Counted from the first letter of the stretch, positions 17,425 through 25,551 are shown. The stretch is 51,531 nt of DNA from Bacillota bacterium (GCA_023400055.1 JAEXFN010000007.1:1-51531), one strand, 5' to 3'. Made by a program: numbers and translations. The notes: generated from the sequence alone by a model not told the origin.

Positions 17425-17629
17425 GCAAACGACTTTTAAAATCGTTGCATCGGGAATGCCAATTATAGTAAAGATATTTATTTTCATCCTATTTTATCGA
17501 AGCTTTTGTGGACCAAAGGCGATTTCAGCTCAAAACTCAAACCGTATTTGCGGCGTTTTCCCAATCGTTGAATCGCCCATGATTCGCCTTTGACGCGCCA
17601 TTCCGGCGTTTTTATAAGACTCATTAAAA

Positions 17630-17659
17630 AGACAAACCCGCCATTTGGCGGGTTTGTCT
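17630..17659 (-). terminator. Perfect hairpin with minus-strand U-tract
   Basis: AGACAAACCCGCC-ATTT-GGCGGGTTTGTCT is a 13-bp perfect stem followed on the minus strand by TTTTTAATG, the form of an intrinsic terminator. No minus-strand gene lies within reach upstream (17660-17774), so it may end an antisense or small RNA, or act weakly in both directions to separate the kinase operon from the next one. Confidence 0.5.
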
Positions 17660-17720
17660 GCGATCTGAAAAGGAAAGCTATTAAAACTTCTCTCTTCATT
17701 TTAATTTCATTCTTCTTCTA

Positions 17721-17726
17721 TATAAT
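17721..17726 (+). promoter_or_regulatory. Candidate -10 element of the seven-gene operon
   Basis: TATAAT about 48 bp before the first gene of the operon. No good -35 is found at the expected distance, so the promoter may need an activator. The spacer from 17425 holds nothing else apart from the 17630-17659 hairpin and a weak CGCC/GGCG stem with TTTTT near 17592-17614. Confidence 0.35.
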
Positions 17727-17774
17727 CAGCTCAGTAATCAACTTATAAGAATGTAACACAACGGGGTGATAACA

Positions 17775-18440
17775 TTGTTCGTATGTATCGATTTTGACGG
17801 TACGATCACTACGACCGACGTAACCGATGCCATACTAACCCGGTTTGCCGACCCGGAATGGGAAGAAATAGAAAAACTTTGGCTGGATGGGAAAATAGGT
17901 TCTCAACAATGCTTAGCGCTGCAAATGAAATTGATCAAAGCGCCATTGCCGGAAATTCTCGAATTTATCGATTCGATTCCCATCGATCCGGCCTTCGGCG
18001 ATTTTGTGGAATGGTTAAAAGCCGAAGGCATCGGCCATGCCATCGTCAGCGACGGTTTTAGCATCTTCATTCACCGGATTTTGGCAAAATACGGCATTTC
18101 AAACGTAGCTATTTATGCCAATGATCTCATTGAACAGCGAGGGACGCTCAAAGCTTATTTCCCTTTCAAAAAAGCGCACTGCGCGGCGGGAAACTGTAAA
18201 TGCGCGATAGCCCAAAAACTTTGCGTCCGACCGCCGTCGGTACTCATCGGCGATGGGAGCAGCGATTTCTGCTTAGCGGAAAAAGTCGACGTTGTATTCG
18301 CCAAAGGCAAATTAGTGACGCATTGTGAGCAAAATTATATTGGATATCATCAGTTTGATACGTTTATGGAAATTTTTGAACCATTAATGGAATTATGCTC
18401 AAGTGAGACGAAATTGATGAAGGGAGAAATTGCGATATGA
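17775..18440 (+). CDS. HAD-IB phosphatase (MtnX/phosphoserine phosphatase-like)
   Basis: About 221 residues from a TTG start, chosen because GGGGTGAT, a near-perfect anti-16S match, sits just upstream; a GTG nine bases earlier falls inside that site. HAD motifs are complete: I, CIDFDGTIT with the nucleophile Asp; II, AIVSDGFS; III, the Lys around FPFKKAHCAAGNCKC; IV, IGDGSSDFCLA. The helical cap between motif I and II fits class IB, which includes MtnX and SerB. It is the first gene of the operon and its TGA overlaps the next ATG by 4 bp. The substrate is unknown; a phosphorylated intermediate of the pathway is the natural inference. Confidence 0.85.
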   Translation: MFVCIDFDGTITTTDVTDAILTRFADPEWEEIEKLWLDGKIGSQQCLALQMKLIKAPLPEILEFIDSIPIDPAFGDFVEWLKAEGIGHAIVSDGFSIFIHRILAKYGISNVAIYANDLIEQRGTLKAYFPFKKAHCAAGNCKCAIAQKLCVRPPSVLIGDGSSDFCLAEKVDVVFAKGKLVTHCEQNYIGYHQFDTFMEIFEPLMELCSSETKLMKGEIAI

Positions 18441-19819
18441 ATGAAAAAGCTTTAACTGAAAAGGAACTGCTCGAATTAGAGCGCCAATATTGTTCCTACG
18501 GTGATACCGTGCATTATCTGGAAGAACTCCAAATTTTTGAACGCTGCGAAGGTTCTTGGCTTTATGATGGAAAGGATACGCCCTATTTAGACATGCAGAT
18601 GTGGTATTCCGCTGTCAACTTTGGGTATAAAAATGAGGAGATTGAGGATGCCCACCAACAGCAAATCGCCAGATTGCCCCAATTGGCATCTCAGTATCTG
18701 CATCGTGAAAAAATTTTATTGGCTGCCAAAATTGCGCAGGAGACGGAAAAACGTTTCGGTATGAAGGGACGGGTACACTTTAATGTGGGCGGCGCGCAAG
18801 CCATCGAAGACAGCATGAAGTTAGTCCGCAACTTCAGCCAAGGGAAATCCCTCATGTTTGCCTTCATGGGAGGATATCACGGGCGGACCCTGGGTTGTTC
18901 GGAGATCACCAGCAGTTACCGCTACCGCCGTCGTTACGGTCATTTTTCCAACCGGGCTGCCTTTATCCCGTATCCGTACTGCTATCGTTGTTTTTGCGGA
19001 CAAAAACGGGGCAGCTGTGATTATGAATGCATCAAGCAGTTTGAACAGCTATTTGAAACCGAATACTACGGGGTTTTAGACCCCAAGGCGAATGAAGCGG
19101 AATTTGCCGCTTTTTATGTGGAACCGGTCCAGGCTACCGGCGGTTATATCGCCCCTCCGCCCGGCTATTTTGCCAAATTGCAAAAAGTGCTCAAAAATTA
19201 CGGCATTCTGCTGGTAGACGACGAGATTCAAATGGGTTTTTACCGCACGGGAAAATTGTGGGCTATGGAGCATTTCGAGGTGGAACCTGACGTTGTTGTT
19301 TTTGCCAAATCATTGACCAACGGGCTCAATCCGTTGTCCGGTCTTTGGGCGAAGGAAGAACTGATCAATCCGCGGATTTTCCCACCCGGTTCGACCCATT
19401 CCACCTTTTCCAGCAATCCGTTGGGTACTGCTGCGGGTCTGGCAACCTTGGCATATATCGCGAAGCATGATTTTGAACGTTCGGTTGCCGAAAAAGGACA
19501 TTATTTGTTGGAAAGGCTTCAAAAATTGCAGCAATATCATCCGGTACTGGGAGACGTAGACGGTTTAGGATTGGCAATTCGGGTGGAGATCACCAAATCC
19601 GACGGCTTTACGCCGGATAAGGCGCTGACGGATCGGATCAACGCCGAAGGAATGAAAGGCGACATCGAGGTAAATGGCAAGAAATACGGACTGGTACTTG
19701 ATGTCGGCGGATATTACAAAAATGCTTTTACGCTTGCGCCGCCGCTTACCATTTCCTATCAAGAAATGGATTTGTTCATCGAACTCTTTGAAGCGTTATT
19801 AAAACGTTGCGGAGTATGA
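18437..19819 (+). CDS. Class III PLP-dependent aminotransferase
   Basis: A 460-residue aminotransferase. Motifs: FNVGGAQAIEDSMKLVR (cofactor phosphate site), GGYHGRTLG, LLVDDEIQMGFYRTGKLWA (the Asp that contacts the pyridine nitrogen), and FAKSLTNGLNPLSG with the Schiff-base Lys. An internal insert PYPYCYRCFCGQKRGSCDYEC carries five Cys residues, as in some aspartate or 4-aminobutyrate aminotransferase-family enzymes, and may bind metal. The C-terminal part (GDIEVNGKKYGLVLDVGGYY) departs from the well-known enzymes. It is coupled at both ends by 4-bp ATGA overlaps. It should add an amino group to, or remove one from, an omega-amine type substrate. Confidence 0.88.
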   Translation: MNEKALTEKELLELERQYCSYGDTVHYLEELQIFERCEGSWLYDGKDTPYLDMQMWYSAVNFGYKNEEIEDAHQQQIARLPQLASQYLHREKILLAAKIAQETEKRFGMKGRVHFNVGGAQAIEDSMKLVRNFSQGKSLMFAFMGGYHGRTLGCSEITSSYRYRRRYGHFSNRAAFIPYPYCYRCFCGQKRGSCDYECIKQFEQLFETEYYGVLDPKANEAEFAAFYVEPVQATGGYIAPPPGYFAKLQKVLKNYGILLVDDEIQMGFYRTGKLWAMEHFEVEPDVVVFAKSLTNGLNPLSGLWAKEELINPRIFPPGSTHSTFSSNPLGTAAGLATLAYIAKHDFERSVAEKGHYLLERLQKLQQYHPVLGDVDGLGLAIRVEITKSDGFTPDKALTDRINAEGMKGDIEVNGKKYGLVLDVGGYYKNAFTLAPPLTISYQEMDLFIELFEALLKRCGV

Positions 19820-20667
19820 GCTTGAAGGCGATAGTCTTAGATATGGATGGCAGTGTAATACGTCAAGGCATCAGCGGCCGGTTTGACGTTGCCTGGGTTT
19901 CGCTGCGAATGCTTCGGGATCCGTTGCAATTTTATGCCAAAAAGAACGCAATCAAAGAATTTAAGCGGGCAATAAGCAGTCAGATGACCGGAAACCCTGT
20001 TTGTTGGCTGCTGGGGTCAGGCGATTTTCACCACCTGACCCTGGCGTTTCTAGAAGAGTTGCGGGAGCCTTTTGGGTTGGTTGTTTTTGACAATCATACC
20101 GACTGCTCTTTTATGCCCCCCAAATACCATTGTGGGAACTGGCTCTATCATGCGGCACAGCTGCCGTTATGCAAACAGATCATTCATATCGGGGCCACAG
20201 CCGGCTACGGTACCCTCGAACAGCAGACGGGACTTTCCAAACTGGTGAATAGCGGGAAAATCGTCGCTCTCCCAGGTCGGAATCTTTCCGTTACCCATTG
20301 TATCGAGACCGTTCGGCAGGTAACCGGCAGGGAAAACGTCAAGGCTTTACCCCTGTATATTAGCATCGATAAAGACGTTTTAGCCCCATCCGAAGCGCCA
20401 GGCGATTGGGATAACGGATCGATGAGCCGCATTCAATTATACGAAATATTACAGAACATCATCCGACACAAACGCCTGTTAGGGGCGGACATTTGTGGGG
20501 AATTGAGCGGCAAGTGGGTTATCAAAACAGCGCTGATCAAAGATAGCATGTCGCGGATCGAGCACCCTCGCCACAGGTTGGAACCGACCGGCCATAGCGA
20601 CACGCTGAACCGGGAAACGATGGAAAGATTACTTGAAATACTGGGAGTAGACCATGTGGATAATTAA
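19816..20667 (+). CDS. Arginase/ureohydrolase-fold protein, divergent
   Basis: About 283 residues. The start is either the ATG overlapping the previous stop or a TTG three codons later that is better spaced from GGAG. The order of motifs is that of arginase-fold metallohydrolases: LLGSGDFHHLT (for GGDH), VVFDNHTDCSF (for DAHxD) and YISIDKDVLAPSEAPGDWDN (for SxDxD), so all six metal ligands of arginase have a counterpart. The rest is unlike arginase, agmatinase or formiminoglutamase, so the substrate may not be a guanidino compound. It is the third gene of the operon and overlaps the next by 14 bp. Confidence 0.65.
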   Translation: MSLKAIVLDMDGSVIRQGISGRFDVAWVSLRMLRDPLQFYAKKNAIKEFKRAISSQMTGNPVCWLLGSGDFHHLTLAFLEELREPFGLVVFDNHTDCSFMPPKYHCGNWLYHAAQLPLCKQIIHIGATAGYGTLEQQTGLSKLVNSGKIVALPGRNLSVTHCIETVRQVTGRENVKALPLYISIDKDVLAPSEAPGDWDNGSMSRIQLYEILQNIIRHKRLLGADICGELSGKWVIKTALIKDSMSRIEHPRHRLEPTGHSDTLNRETMERLLEILGVDHVDN

Positions 20668-21019
20668 ATGGATTCCCTATTTTATTATATCGGCTTTGCT
20701 TGAAGGCGTCGGACAAGTATCTTTTAAAAAAGGGTCCACGTCTCATTCCGAAGATAACGGATGGCGGTACTATCGATGTCTGGCCGGAAACAAATGGATC
20801 TGGCTGGGATTGGGTTGTTACGGCGTGGAAATGCTTGTATGGCTTTTTCTACTTTCCCACATCCCCTTATCGATCGCCTTCCCGTTATCCGGTATGCAAC
20901 AGTTAATTGTAATCGCTTTTAGCGTATGTTTTTTAAAGGAGAAGATTAGTAAGTTGGAATGGATGGGTGTAAGTTTTATCGCGATTGGAATTTCACTGAT
21001 CGCCAAAATGAGTGGTTAA
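20654..21019 (+). CDS. SMR/EamA-like small membrane transporter 1
   Basis: A 121-residue protein with four membrane segments. TM1 holds ISALLEGVGQVSFKKG; the Glu is at the position of the essential substrate-binding carboxylate of small multidrug resistance proteins. TM3-TM4 have the usual PLSIAFPLSGMQQLIVIAF and EWMGVSFIAIGISLIAK. GGGAG lies 6 nt before the ATG, inside the 3' end of the arginase-fold gene. A second SMR-like gene ends the same operon. Such small proteins act as dimers; ArnE/ArnF and some other pairs act as heterodimers that flip or export one product, which is my inference here. Confidence 0.78.
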   Translation: MWIIKWIPYFIISALLEGVGQVSFKKGSTSHSEDNGWRYYRCLAGNKWIWLGLGCYGVEMLVWLFLLSHIPLSIAFPLSGMQQLIVIAFSVCFLKEKISKLEWMGVSFIAIGISLIAKMSG

Positions 21020-21051
21020 AAGTGTTTAATACTAAAGCAGGTGAAAAGTTA

Positions 21052-21843
21052 ATGAAAAAGTCAGATATCTACTTGCCAGGCGGAGCAAACGCTGTTTTAT
21101 TGATCCATGGTTTAACCGGCAGCCCTTACGAGATGAAATATTTGGCCGAACAGTTAAACCGTTCCGGATATACAGTATCCGTGCCCTGTTTGGCGGGGCA
21201 CGATACTTCTCTCGCGGATCTTAAGCAAAAAAAGTGGCAAGATTGGTACGCCACAGTAAAGCAGGCCTTCCTGGAACTGAAGGAACATCACTCGCATCTC
21301 TATATTGCGGGTTTGTGCATGGGAGCTGTGCTAACGCTACAACTAAGCCACGAAATGGGACCCAGCGTGGCGGCCATCGGGCTATTTTCGACCACGTTGA
21401 TTTACGACGGATGGGGATTGCCCTGGTATAAATTTTTAGCGCCCCTCACCTATTATACACCCATAAGGTATTTCTATGATTATCCGGAATGTGAACCTTA
21501 CGGGATAAAGAACAAACGGTTGCGGGCAATCGTCGCCAAGGGGTTAAAAGACAATTCCGTGGCTTATGACAAGGTCCCGGGCGTATCGATGTGCGAATCA
21601 TTTCGATTGGTTAAAAACGTAAAAAAGAATATCCGTTCAATCACGACACCTACTTTGATAATTCATTCCTTAGAGGACGACACCGCTAGCGTGAATAACG
21701 CCAACTATATCGAGCGTCAAATTGGTTCGTCGTCGGTTCGCAAAGTGATTATTAATGATTGCTATCACATGATAACGATCGATAACCAACGGGAACAGGT
21801 GGCACATGAAACAATCAGCTTCTTCAATAAGCATTCCGTCTAG
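21052..21843 (+). CDS. Alpha/beta-hydrolase with Cys at the nucleophile position
   Basis: About 263 residues from the ATG at 21052, which has AGGTGA 7 nt upstream. The fold is clear: oxyanion region AVLLIHGLTGSPYEMKYLAE, nucleophile elbow YIAGLCMGAV, acid loop HSLEDDTASV, and His in CYHMITID. It resembles Est30-type carboxylesterases and monoacylglycerol lipases, but their elbow is GLSMGG; here the nucleophile (residue 89) is Cys (codon TGC). Dienelactone hydrolase also uses Cys, so activity as a thioesterase, lactonase or acyltransferase is possible. The next gene starts 38 bp before its stop. Confidence 0.85.
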   Translation: MKKSDIYLPGGANAVLLIHGLTGSPYEMKYLAEQLNRSGYTVSVPCLAGHDTSLADLKQKKWQDWYATVKQAFLELKEHHSHLYIAGLCMGAVLTLQLSHEMGPSVAAIGLFSTTLIYDGWGLPWYKFLAPLTYYTPIRYFYDYPECEPYGIKNKRLRAIVAKGLKDNSVAYDKVPGVSMCESFRLVKNVKKNIRSITTPTLIIHSLEDDTASVNNANYIERQIGSSSVRKVIINDCYHMITIDNQREQVAHETISFFNKHSV

Positions 21844-22813
21844 TTTTTTTGAGGGAAACGATTATTTGGAATTGTACCGTGCCCATTTCGATCGAAACTT
21901 TCCCAGCGATGTCCAGCTTGCGAAAGAAGACCAAATTGCCTTATTTCACGGTATGATTCCTTTGAGCGATTGGCTGCAAACCAAAATTCCTTTGCCCGCA
22001 ATCGCGGTGTCGTTCTGGGGAGATCCCACCACGGACTTTTTCCCCGAAACCTGCGACTGGAAAGAGTTGCCTGATGCAGAACTGACGAACTTGATCACCA
22101 AGATAACGGGCCGGGCGCAACAGCGGAAATCGTGGGCGGTTATCGTTAAAGATCTGCCGCTCGGCCATTCCATTGAGCCGTTTCTATTCAATGAAGGTTT
22201 TATTCCGGTAGCCCATGAACCGATTTGGTATATGAAGGCGCCCGAAAATCTCGAAAGTTATCTGGCGCAATTATCGAAAACGCGCCGCAAAGGGCTGAAA
22301 ACTAGCTGGCGCAAATTTTGCAATGAAGTCCGGGTCAGGATGGCGACTCCGGCGGATATCGATTTTATTAAAACGAGTTATGACAATGTCTGGAACCGGG
22401 CCGCGATGCGATTGGAGAAGCTAACAGAAGAGTTTTTTAGGGCAACTTTCGTCCACCCCAACTGCCAGATCTTTATTTTTGAGAAAAATGCCACCCCGTT
22501 TGCTTTTGTGATGCTTTGGAAAAAAGATAACATCTGGTTCGATAAATATATGGGGACGGATAAAACGGTTTACCGCGAAATGTCTTTTTACTCCATGAGT
22601 ATACTGTACTTGCTCCAGCGTGCTCCGGATTATGGCATTGATTGGTATGTCGCTGGTCAGGGAGCCGGTAAAGAAAAAAAGGGGTTACGATTTACACCGG
22701 TACAAACTCGGCTATGGATAAAGCCGTTAATGCTAAGATGGTTAACGACTCCCCTGCTTAAACGATTTTTGTCTGTTCACGATAAACGAGTACAAACCTT
22801 CGCTGAAGGATGA
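21806..22813 (+). CDS. FemAB/DUF482-like GNAT acyltransferase
   Basis: A 335-residue protein. The central ESYLAQLSKTRRKGLKTSWR and the C-terminal VAGQGAGKEKKGLRFTPVQT resemble the FemAB-like 'peptidogalycan' family (PF04339) and related double-GNAT acyltransferases, where the latter region reads GAQGEHKxxRGFxP. Those proteins transfer acyl or aminoacyl groups to amino groups of peptidoglycan, sugars or amino acids. The ATG lies within the hydrolase gene, after AGGTGG with short spacing, so translation is probably coupled. In context it likely acylates the amine made by the aminotransferase; that is inference. Confidence 0.7.
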   Translation: MKQSASSISIPSSFFEGNDYLELYRAHFDRNFPSDVQLAKEDQIALFHGMIPLSDWLQTKIPLPAIAVSFWGDPTTDFFPETCDWKELPDAELTNLITKITGRAQQRKSWAVIVKDLPLGHSIEPFLFNEGFIPVAHEPIWYMKAPENLESYLAQLSKTRRKGLKTSWRKFCNEVRVRMATPADIDFIKTSYDNVWNRAAMRLEKLTEEFFRATFVHPNCQIFIFEKNATPFAFVMLWKKDNIWFDKYMGTDKTVYREMSFYSMSILYLLQRAPDYGIDWYVAGQGAGKEKKGLRFTPVQTRLWIKPLMLRWLTTPLLKRFLSVHDKRVQTFAEG

Positions 22814-22823
22814 GGTGTGAAGC

Positions 22824-23180
22824 GTGAAAAAAGCACTCTGGTGGATAACTTTAATAGTTTCTGATACGCTGGCCCAGCTGTCATTCAAGAAGGGCGTACT
22901 GGAAATCCAGCATTCGCTATGGGGAATTAACTGCTATATTCTCATCGGATATGCGTTATATTTTTTATCCTTTCTTCTCTGGATGCAGATATTAAAATTA
23001 ACCAAACTTTATGTCGCCTTAGCGGCTTCCTCCATCGTTTTTATTACGATTTCTCTGGGAGCACATTTTTTCCTGGGAGAGCCGTTAGCTAATAGTACGC
23101 TGTTAGGAACGCTATTTGTGGCGACGGGTGTTTTCATCGTTGGATATGGTAAAACCCGGAAAGATGAAAAGGCTAACTGA
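22824..23180 (+). CDS. SMR/EamA-like small membrane transporter 2
   Basis: A 118-residue protein with four membrane segments, starting at a GTG six nt after GAGGTG. TM1 reads LIVSDTLAQLSFKKG, matching the first SMR-like protein of this operon except that Asp replaces the key Glu. TM3 holds KLYVALAASSIVFITISLG and TM4 TLLGTLFVATGVFIVGYG. The two proteins are clearly different in sequence, as expected for a heterodimeric pair. It is the last gene of the operon and is followed by a strong terminator. Confidence 0.78.
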   Translation: MKKALWWITLIVSDTLAQLSFKKGVLEIQHSLWGINCYILIGYALYFLSFLLWMQILKLTKLYVALAASSIVFITISLGAHFFLGEPLANSTLLGTLFVATGVFIVGYGKTRKDEKAN

Positions 23181-23252
23181 AATATTTTCGGCATAGCATT
23201 GATTTTTTCATTGTCGAACTTCATGTCATCCGAACTTTAAAGTGGTTAATCA

Positions 23253-23296
23253 TTAACAGCAAACCCCCGGCCATTCAACCGGGGGTTTGCTGTTAA
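23253..23296. terminator. Bidirectional intrinsic terminator
   Basis: TTAACAGCAAACCCCCGG and CCGGGGGTTTGCTGTTAA form an 18-bp perfect stem with an 8-nt loop between the convergent seven-gene operon and the flavodiiron gene. A/T-rich ends on both sides fit termination in both directions. Confidence 0.85.
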
Positions 23297-23340
23297 AGTA
23301 AAAGTGCTTTGACGGATAGCAATTCGCCACTCACGATGGA

Positions 23341-24555
23341 TCAGTCCAGCTGCCGGACCGAGGCGCAAATCGCGTCGGCCAGCTGGTCCAGAGCCGGTTC
23401 CTGTTCCGGCTTCATGGCCGAGTTGATCTCGAACGGTGGAGCGATGATCGCCATGTTTTTCATGCTCTCCACCATCCCCCGCAGGGCTTTGACCGCCACC
23501 CCGGGCGCCCAGGTGTAATTGCCGATCAGCGCCACTTTACGGTTTTGCAACTGCAAACCGGCCATGTCCCGGAGCAACGCTTCCATGACAAAATACAATC
23601 CCATGTTATAGGTGGGGGAAGCGAGGACGAGGTGGCTGTATTTCCAGGCGTCCGCGATGATGTAGGACGGATGGGTTTTGGACACGTCATACATCCGCAG
23701 GTCGGAAAGGCCTCTCTGGGACAGCTTGGTGGCCAGCAGATTGACGGCGTTTTCGGTATTGCCGTACATCGAGGCGTAAATCAGCACGACGCCGTTTTGC
23801 TCCGGAAGGTATTTGCTCCAATGGTCGTACTTATCCAGGATATAGGAGAGATTCGAGCGCCAGACCGGCCCGTGCAGCGGGCAGATCATCCGGATCTCCA
23901 CCCCGTTAAACTTTTGCAGCGCCGCCTGCACCTGCGCGCCGTATTTGCCGACGATGTTGGTGTAATAGCGCCGGGCCTCCTCCAGGTAAACGGCTTCGAA
24001 ATCGGTCTGGTCATTAAACAAGTTGCCGGACAAAGCGCCGAAGGTGCCGAAGGCATCCGCCGAAAACAAAATCCGCTCGCTCAGCTCGTAAGTGAACATG
24101 ACTTCCGGCCAATGAACCATCGGCGCGAAATAGAATTTCAAAGTATGCCGGCCCAGCTTGAGCTCATCGCCTTCCTGGACGGTAAAAAAGTTTTCCTGCA
24201 GCGGCGTTTGGTAAAACTGCCCGATAAATTGAAAAGTTTTCTTGTTGCCGACGATTCGGACCGCGGGATAGCGCCGGACCAGTTCCTCAATGTTGGCGCA
24301 GTGATCCGGTTCCATGTGGTCGATTACCATGTAATCCAGCTGCCGCCCGTTCAGCACATGGGCGATATTCTCCAGAAACAGCGCGCTGATGGCCGAATCC
24401 GCCGTGTCCATGAGCACTGTTTTTTCATCCATGATCAAATAGGAATTGTAAGCGACTCCGTGGGGCAGGGGAAACATATTTTCAAACCGTTCCAGCCGGC
24501 GGTCGTTGCCGCCCACCCAGAATATTTGCGGAGCGACTTCTTGTACGCAATGCAT
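23341..24555 (-). CDS. fprA: Flavodiiron protein (O2/NO reductase)
   Basis: About 404 residues from the ATG that follows GGAGGGTTAACG. The N-terminal metallo-beta-lactamase domain holds the diiron ligands HMEPDH, His in MVHWPEVM, Asp in FSADAFG and His in PLHGPVW. The C-terminal flavodoxin domain (from about residue 255) has the FMN phosphate loop IYASMYGNTE and SPTYNMG. No rubredoxin or flavin reductase domain is fused, so it is a class A enzyme needing an external electron donor. Such cytosolic enzymes reduce O2 to water or NO to N2O and protect strict anaerobes. It stands alone behind a strong promoter. Confidence 0.93.
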   Translation of the reverse strand: MHCVQEVAPQIFWVGGNDRRLERFENMFPLPHGVAYNSYLIMDEKTVLMDTADSAISALFLENIAHVLNGRQLDYMVIDHMEPDHCANIEELVRRYPAVRIVGNKKTFQFIGQFYQTPLQENFFTVQEGDELKLGRHTLKFYFAPMVHWPEVMFTYELSERILFSADAFGTFGALSGNLFNDQTDFEAVYLEEARRYYTNIVGKYGAQVQAALQKFNGVEIRMICPLHGPVWRSNLSYILDKYDHWSKYLPEQNGVVLIYASMYGNTENAVNLLATKLSQRGLSDLRMYDVSKTHPSYIIADAWKYSHLVLASPTYNMGLYFVMEALLRDMAGLQLQNRKVALIGNYTWAPGVAVKALRGMVESMKNMAIIAPPFEINSAMKPEQEPALDQLADAICASVRQLD

Positions 24556-24704
24556 CGTTAACCCTCCTCGATGATGGCAAGCCAAAGATTTAACTCATTC
24601 GGCCCGTTTAACCTATTTTCGTAATTCATGAGTTCTTGCGTTGAACTTATATCGCAGCCCGGATCCATTCGCTGAAAGCCATTGTATTTTCATTTTAATT
24701 GATT

Positions 24705-24733
24705 ATTATAACATAAGAATTGACTTTTTCCAA
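24705..24733 (-). promoter_or_regulatory. Sigma-A promoter of the flavodiiron gene
   Basis: On the minus strand: TTGGAA, a 17-bp spacer, then TATAAT with an extended -10 (TGTTATAAT). The 5' leader would be about 140 nt. The rest of the 24556-24928 spacer holds an imperfect GGATCCCGATA/TATCGGATCC inverted repeat (24787-24834) and no gene. Confidence 0.75.
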
Positions 24734-24928
24734 TTAACATGGGACCACGAATTGCTGACGATTCGAATTTTATGAGGATTCTTTGATGGATCCCGATATG
24801 GCAGCCCGGATTCGGGGACCGCGTATCGGATCCCGATCCATAAAAAGGATTCCTCCGGCAATTGTCAAATAACGAAGGCTAGAATCCCTGCTGTTCCGCT
24901 TCTAATTCATATTTTAAAGGAGCGCGCG

Positions 24929-25465
24929 ATGCTGTATTCCATCGGCACGTTGTCCCGGGAATTCAATCTTTCGAGAAGCACCCTCTTGTATTACGACCAG
25001 ATCGGCTTGTTGACGGCCGCCCGGCGCACCGACGCCAATTACCGGCAATACTCGGAGGCCGAACGGACCCGGTTGCGCCGGATCTGCACCTTGCGCGAGG
25101 CCGGCGTGTCCTTGAACCAGATCAAAACGATCCTCGACAACGCCGGCATCGACGAGGGGCTCGTTTTGGAAAAACGCCTGCGGGAGCTGACCCAGGAAAT
25201 CCGCGGCCTGCGCCTGAAGCAACAATTAATTGTGGCGCTGCTCAAACGGACCGGGCTCCCCGACCAGAAAATCCTGCCCGACGAGGCGACCTTCGTCGCG
25301 ATGCTCAAGGCGGCCGGACTCGCGGAGGAAACATTGACCCGGTTCCATGTGCAATTCGAGCAAAACTCGCCCGCTTCGCACCAGTTTTTCCTGGAGTTTT
25401 TGGGAATACCCGACGCGGAGATCGAACGGCTCCGCGAGAGTTGGCGGCGGCAGCAGCCGCAATAA
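24929..25465 (+). CDS. MerR-family transcriptional regulator
   Basis: A 178-residue protein. The N-terminal winged helix is typical: YSIGTLSREFNLSRSTLLYY, DQIGLL, then NYRQYSEAERTRLRRI and LREAGVSLNQIKTIL. A dimerisation helix follows, then a C-terminal effector domain of about 70 residues with no Cys, so it does not sense metals or redox by thiols; an organic ligand is more likely. AGGAG lies 6 nt before the ATG. The MFS exporter 86 bp downstream has a promoter with a dyad in a 19-bp spacer, the form MerR proteins act on, so it is almost certainly the target. Confidence 0.9.
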   Translation: MLYSIGTLSREFNLSRSTLLYYDQIGLLTAARRTDANYRQYSEAERTRLRRICTLREAGVSLNQIKTILDNAGIDEGLVLEKRLRELTQEIRGLRLKQQLIVALLKRTGLPDQKILPDEATFVAMLKAAGLAEETLTRFHVQFEQNSPASHQFFLEFLGIPDAEIERLRESWRRQQPQ

Positions 25466-25489
25466 ACCGGACCCCCTTCGATCTTGCCC

Positions 25490-25520
25490 TTGACCCGACT
25501 ATAACTTGATAGTTTATGAT
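25490..25520 (+). promoter_or_regulatory. MerR-type promoter and operator of the MFS gene
   Basis: TTGACC (-35) and TATGAT (-10) are 19 bp apart, two more than the normal optimum, which is the diagnostic MerR arrangement. The dyad ACTAT-N6-ATAGT (25498-25513) is centred exactly in that spacer. This predicts repression or poising without ligand and activation by DNA distortion with ligand. Confidence 0.8.
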
Positions 25521-25551
25521 CCTACTTAAAGTTAGCGAAGGTCGGGTGAAA

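Noticed and set aside
17600..17774. Guanidine (ykkC-type) riboswitch upstream of the arginase-fold/SMR operon
   Set aside because: Searched by eye because of the gene content; no ykkC-like core is present.
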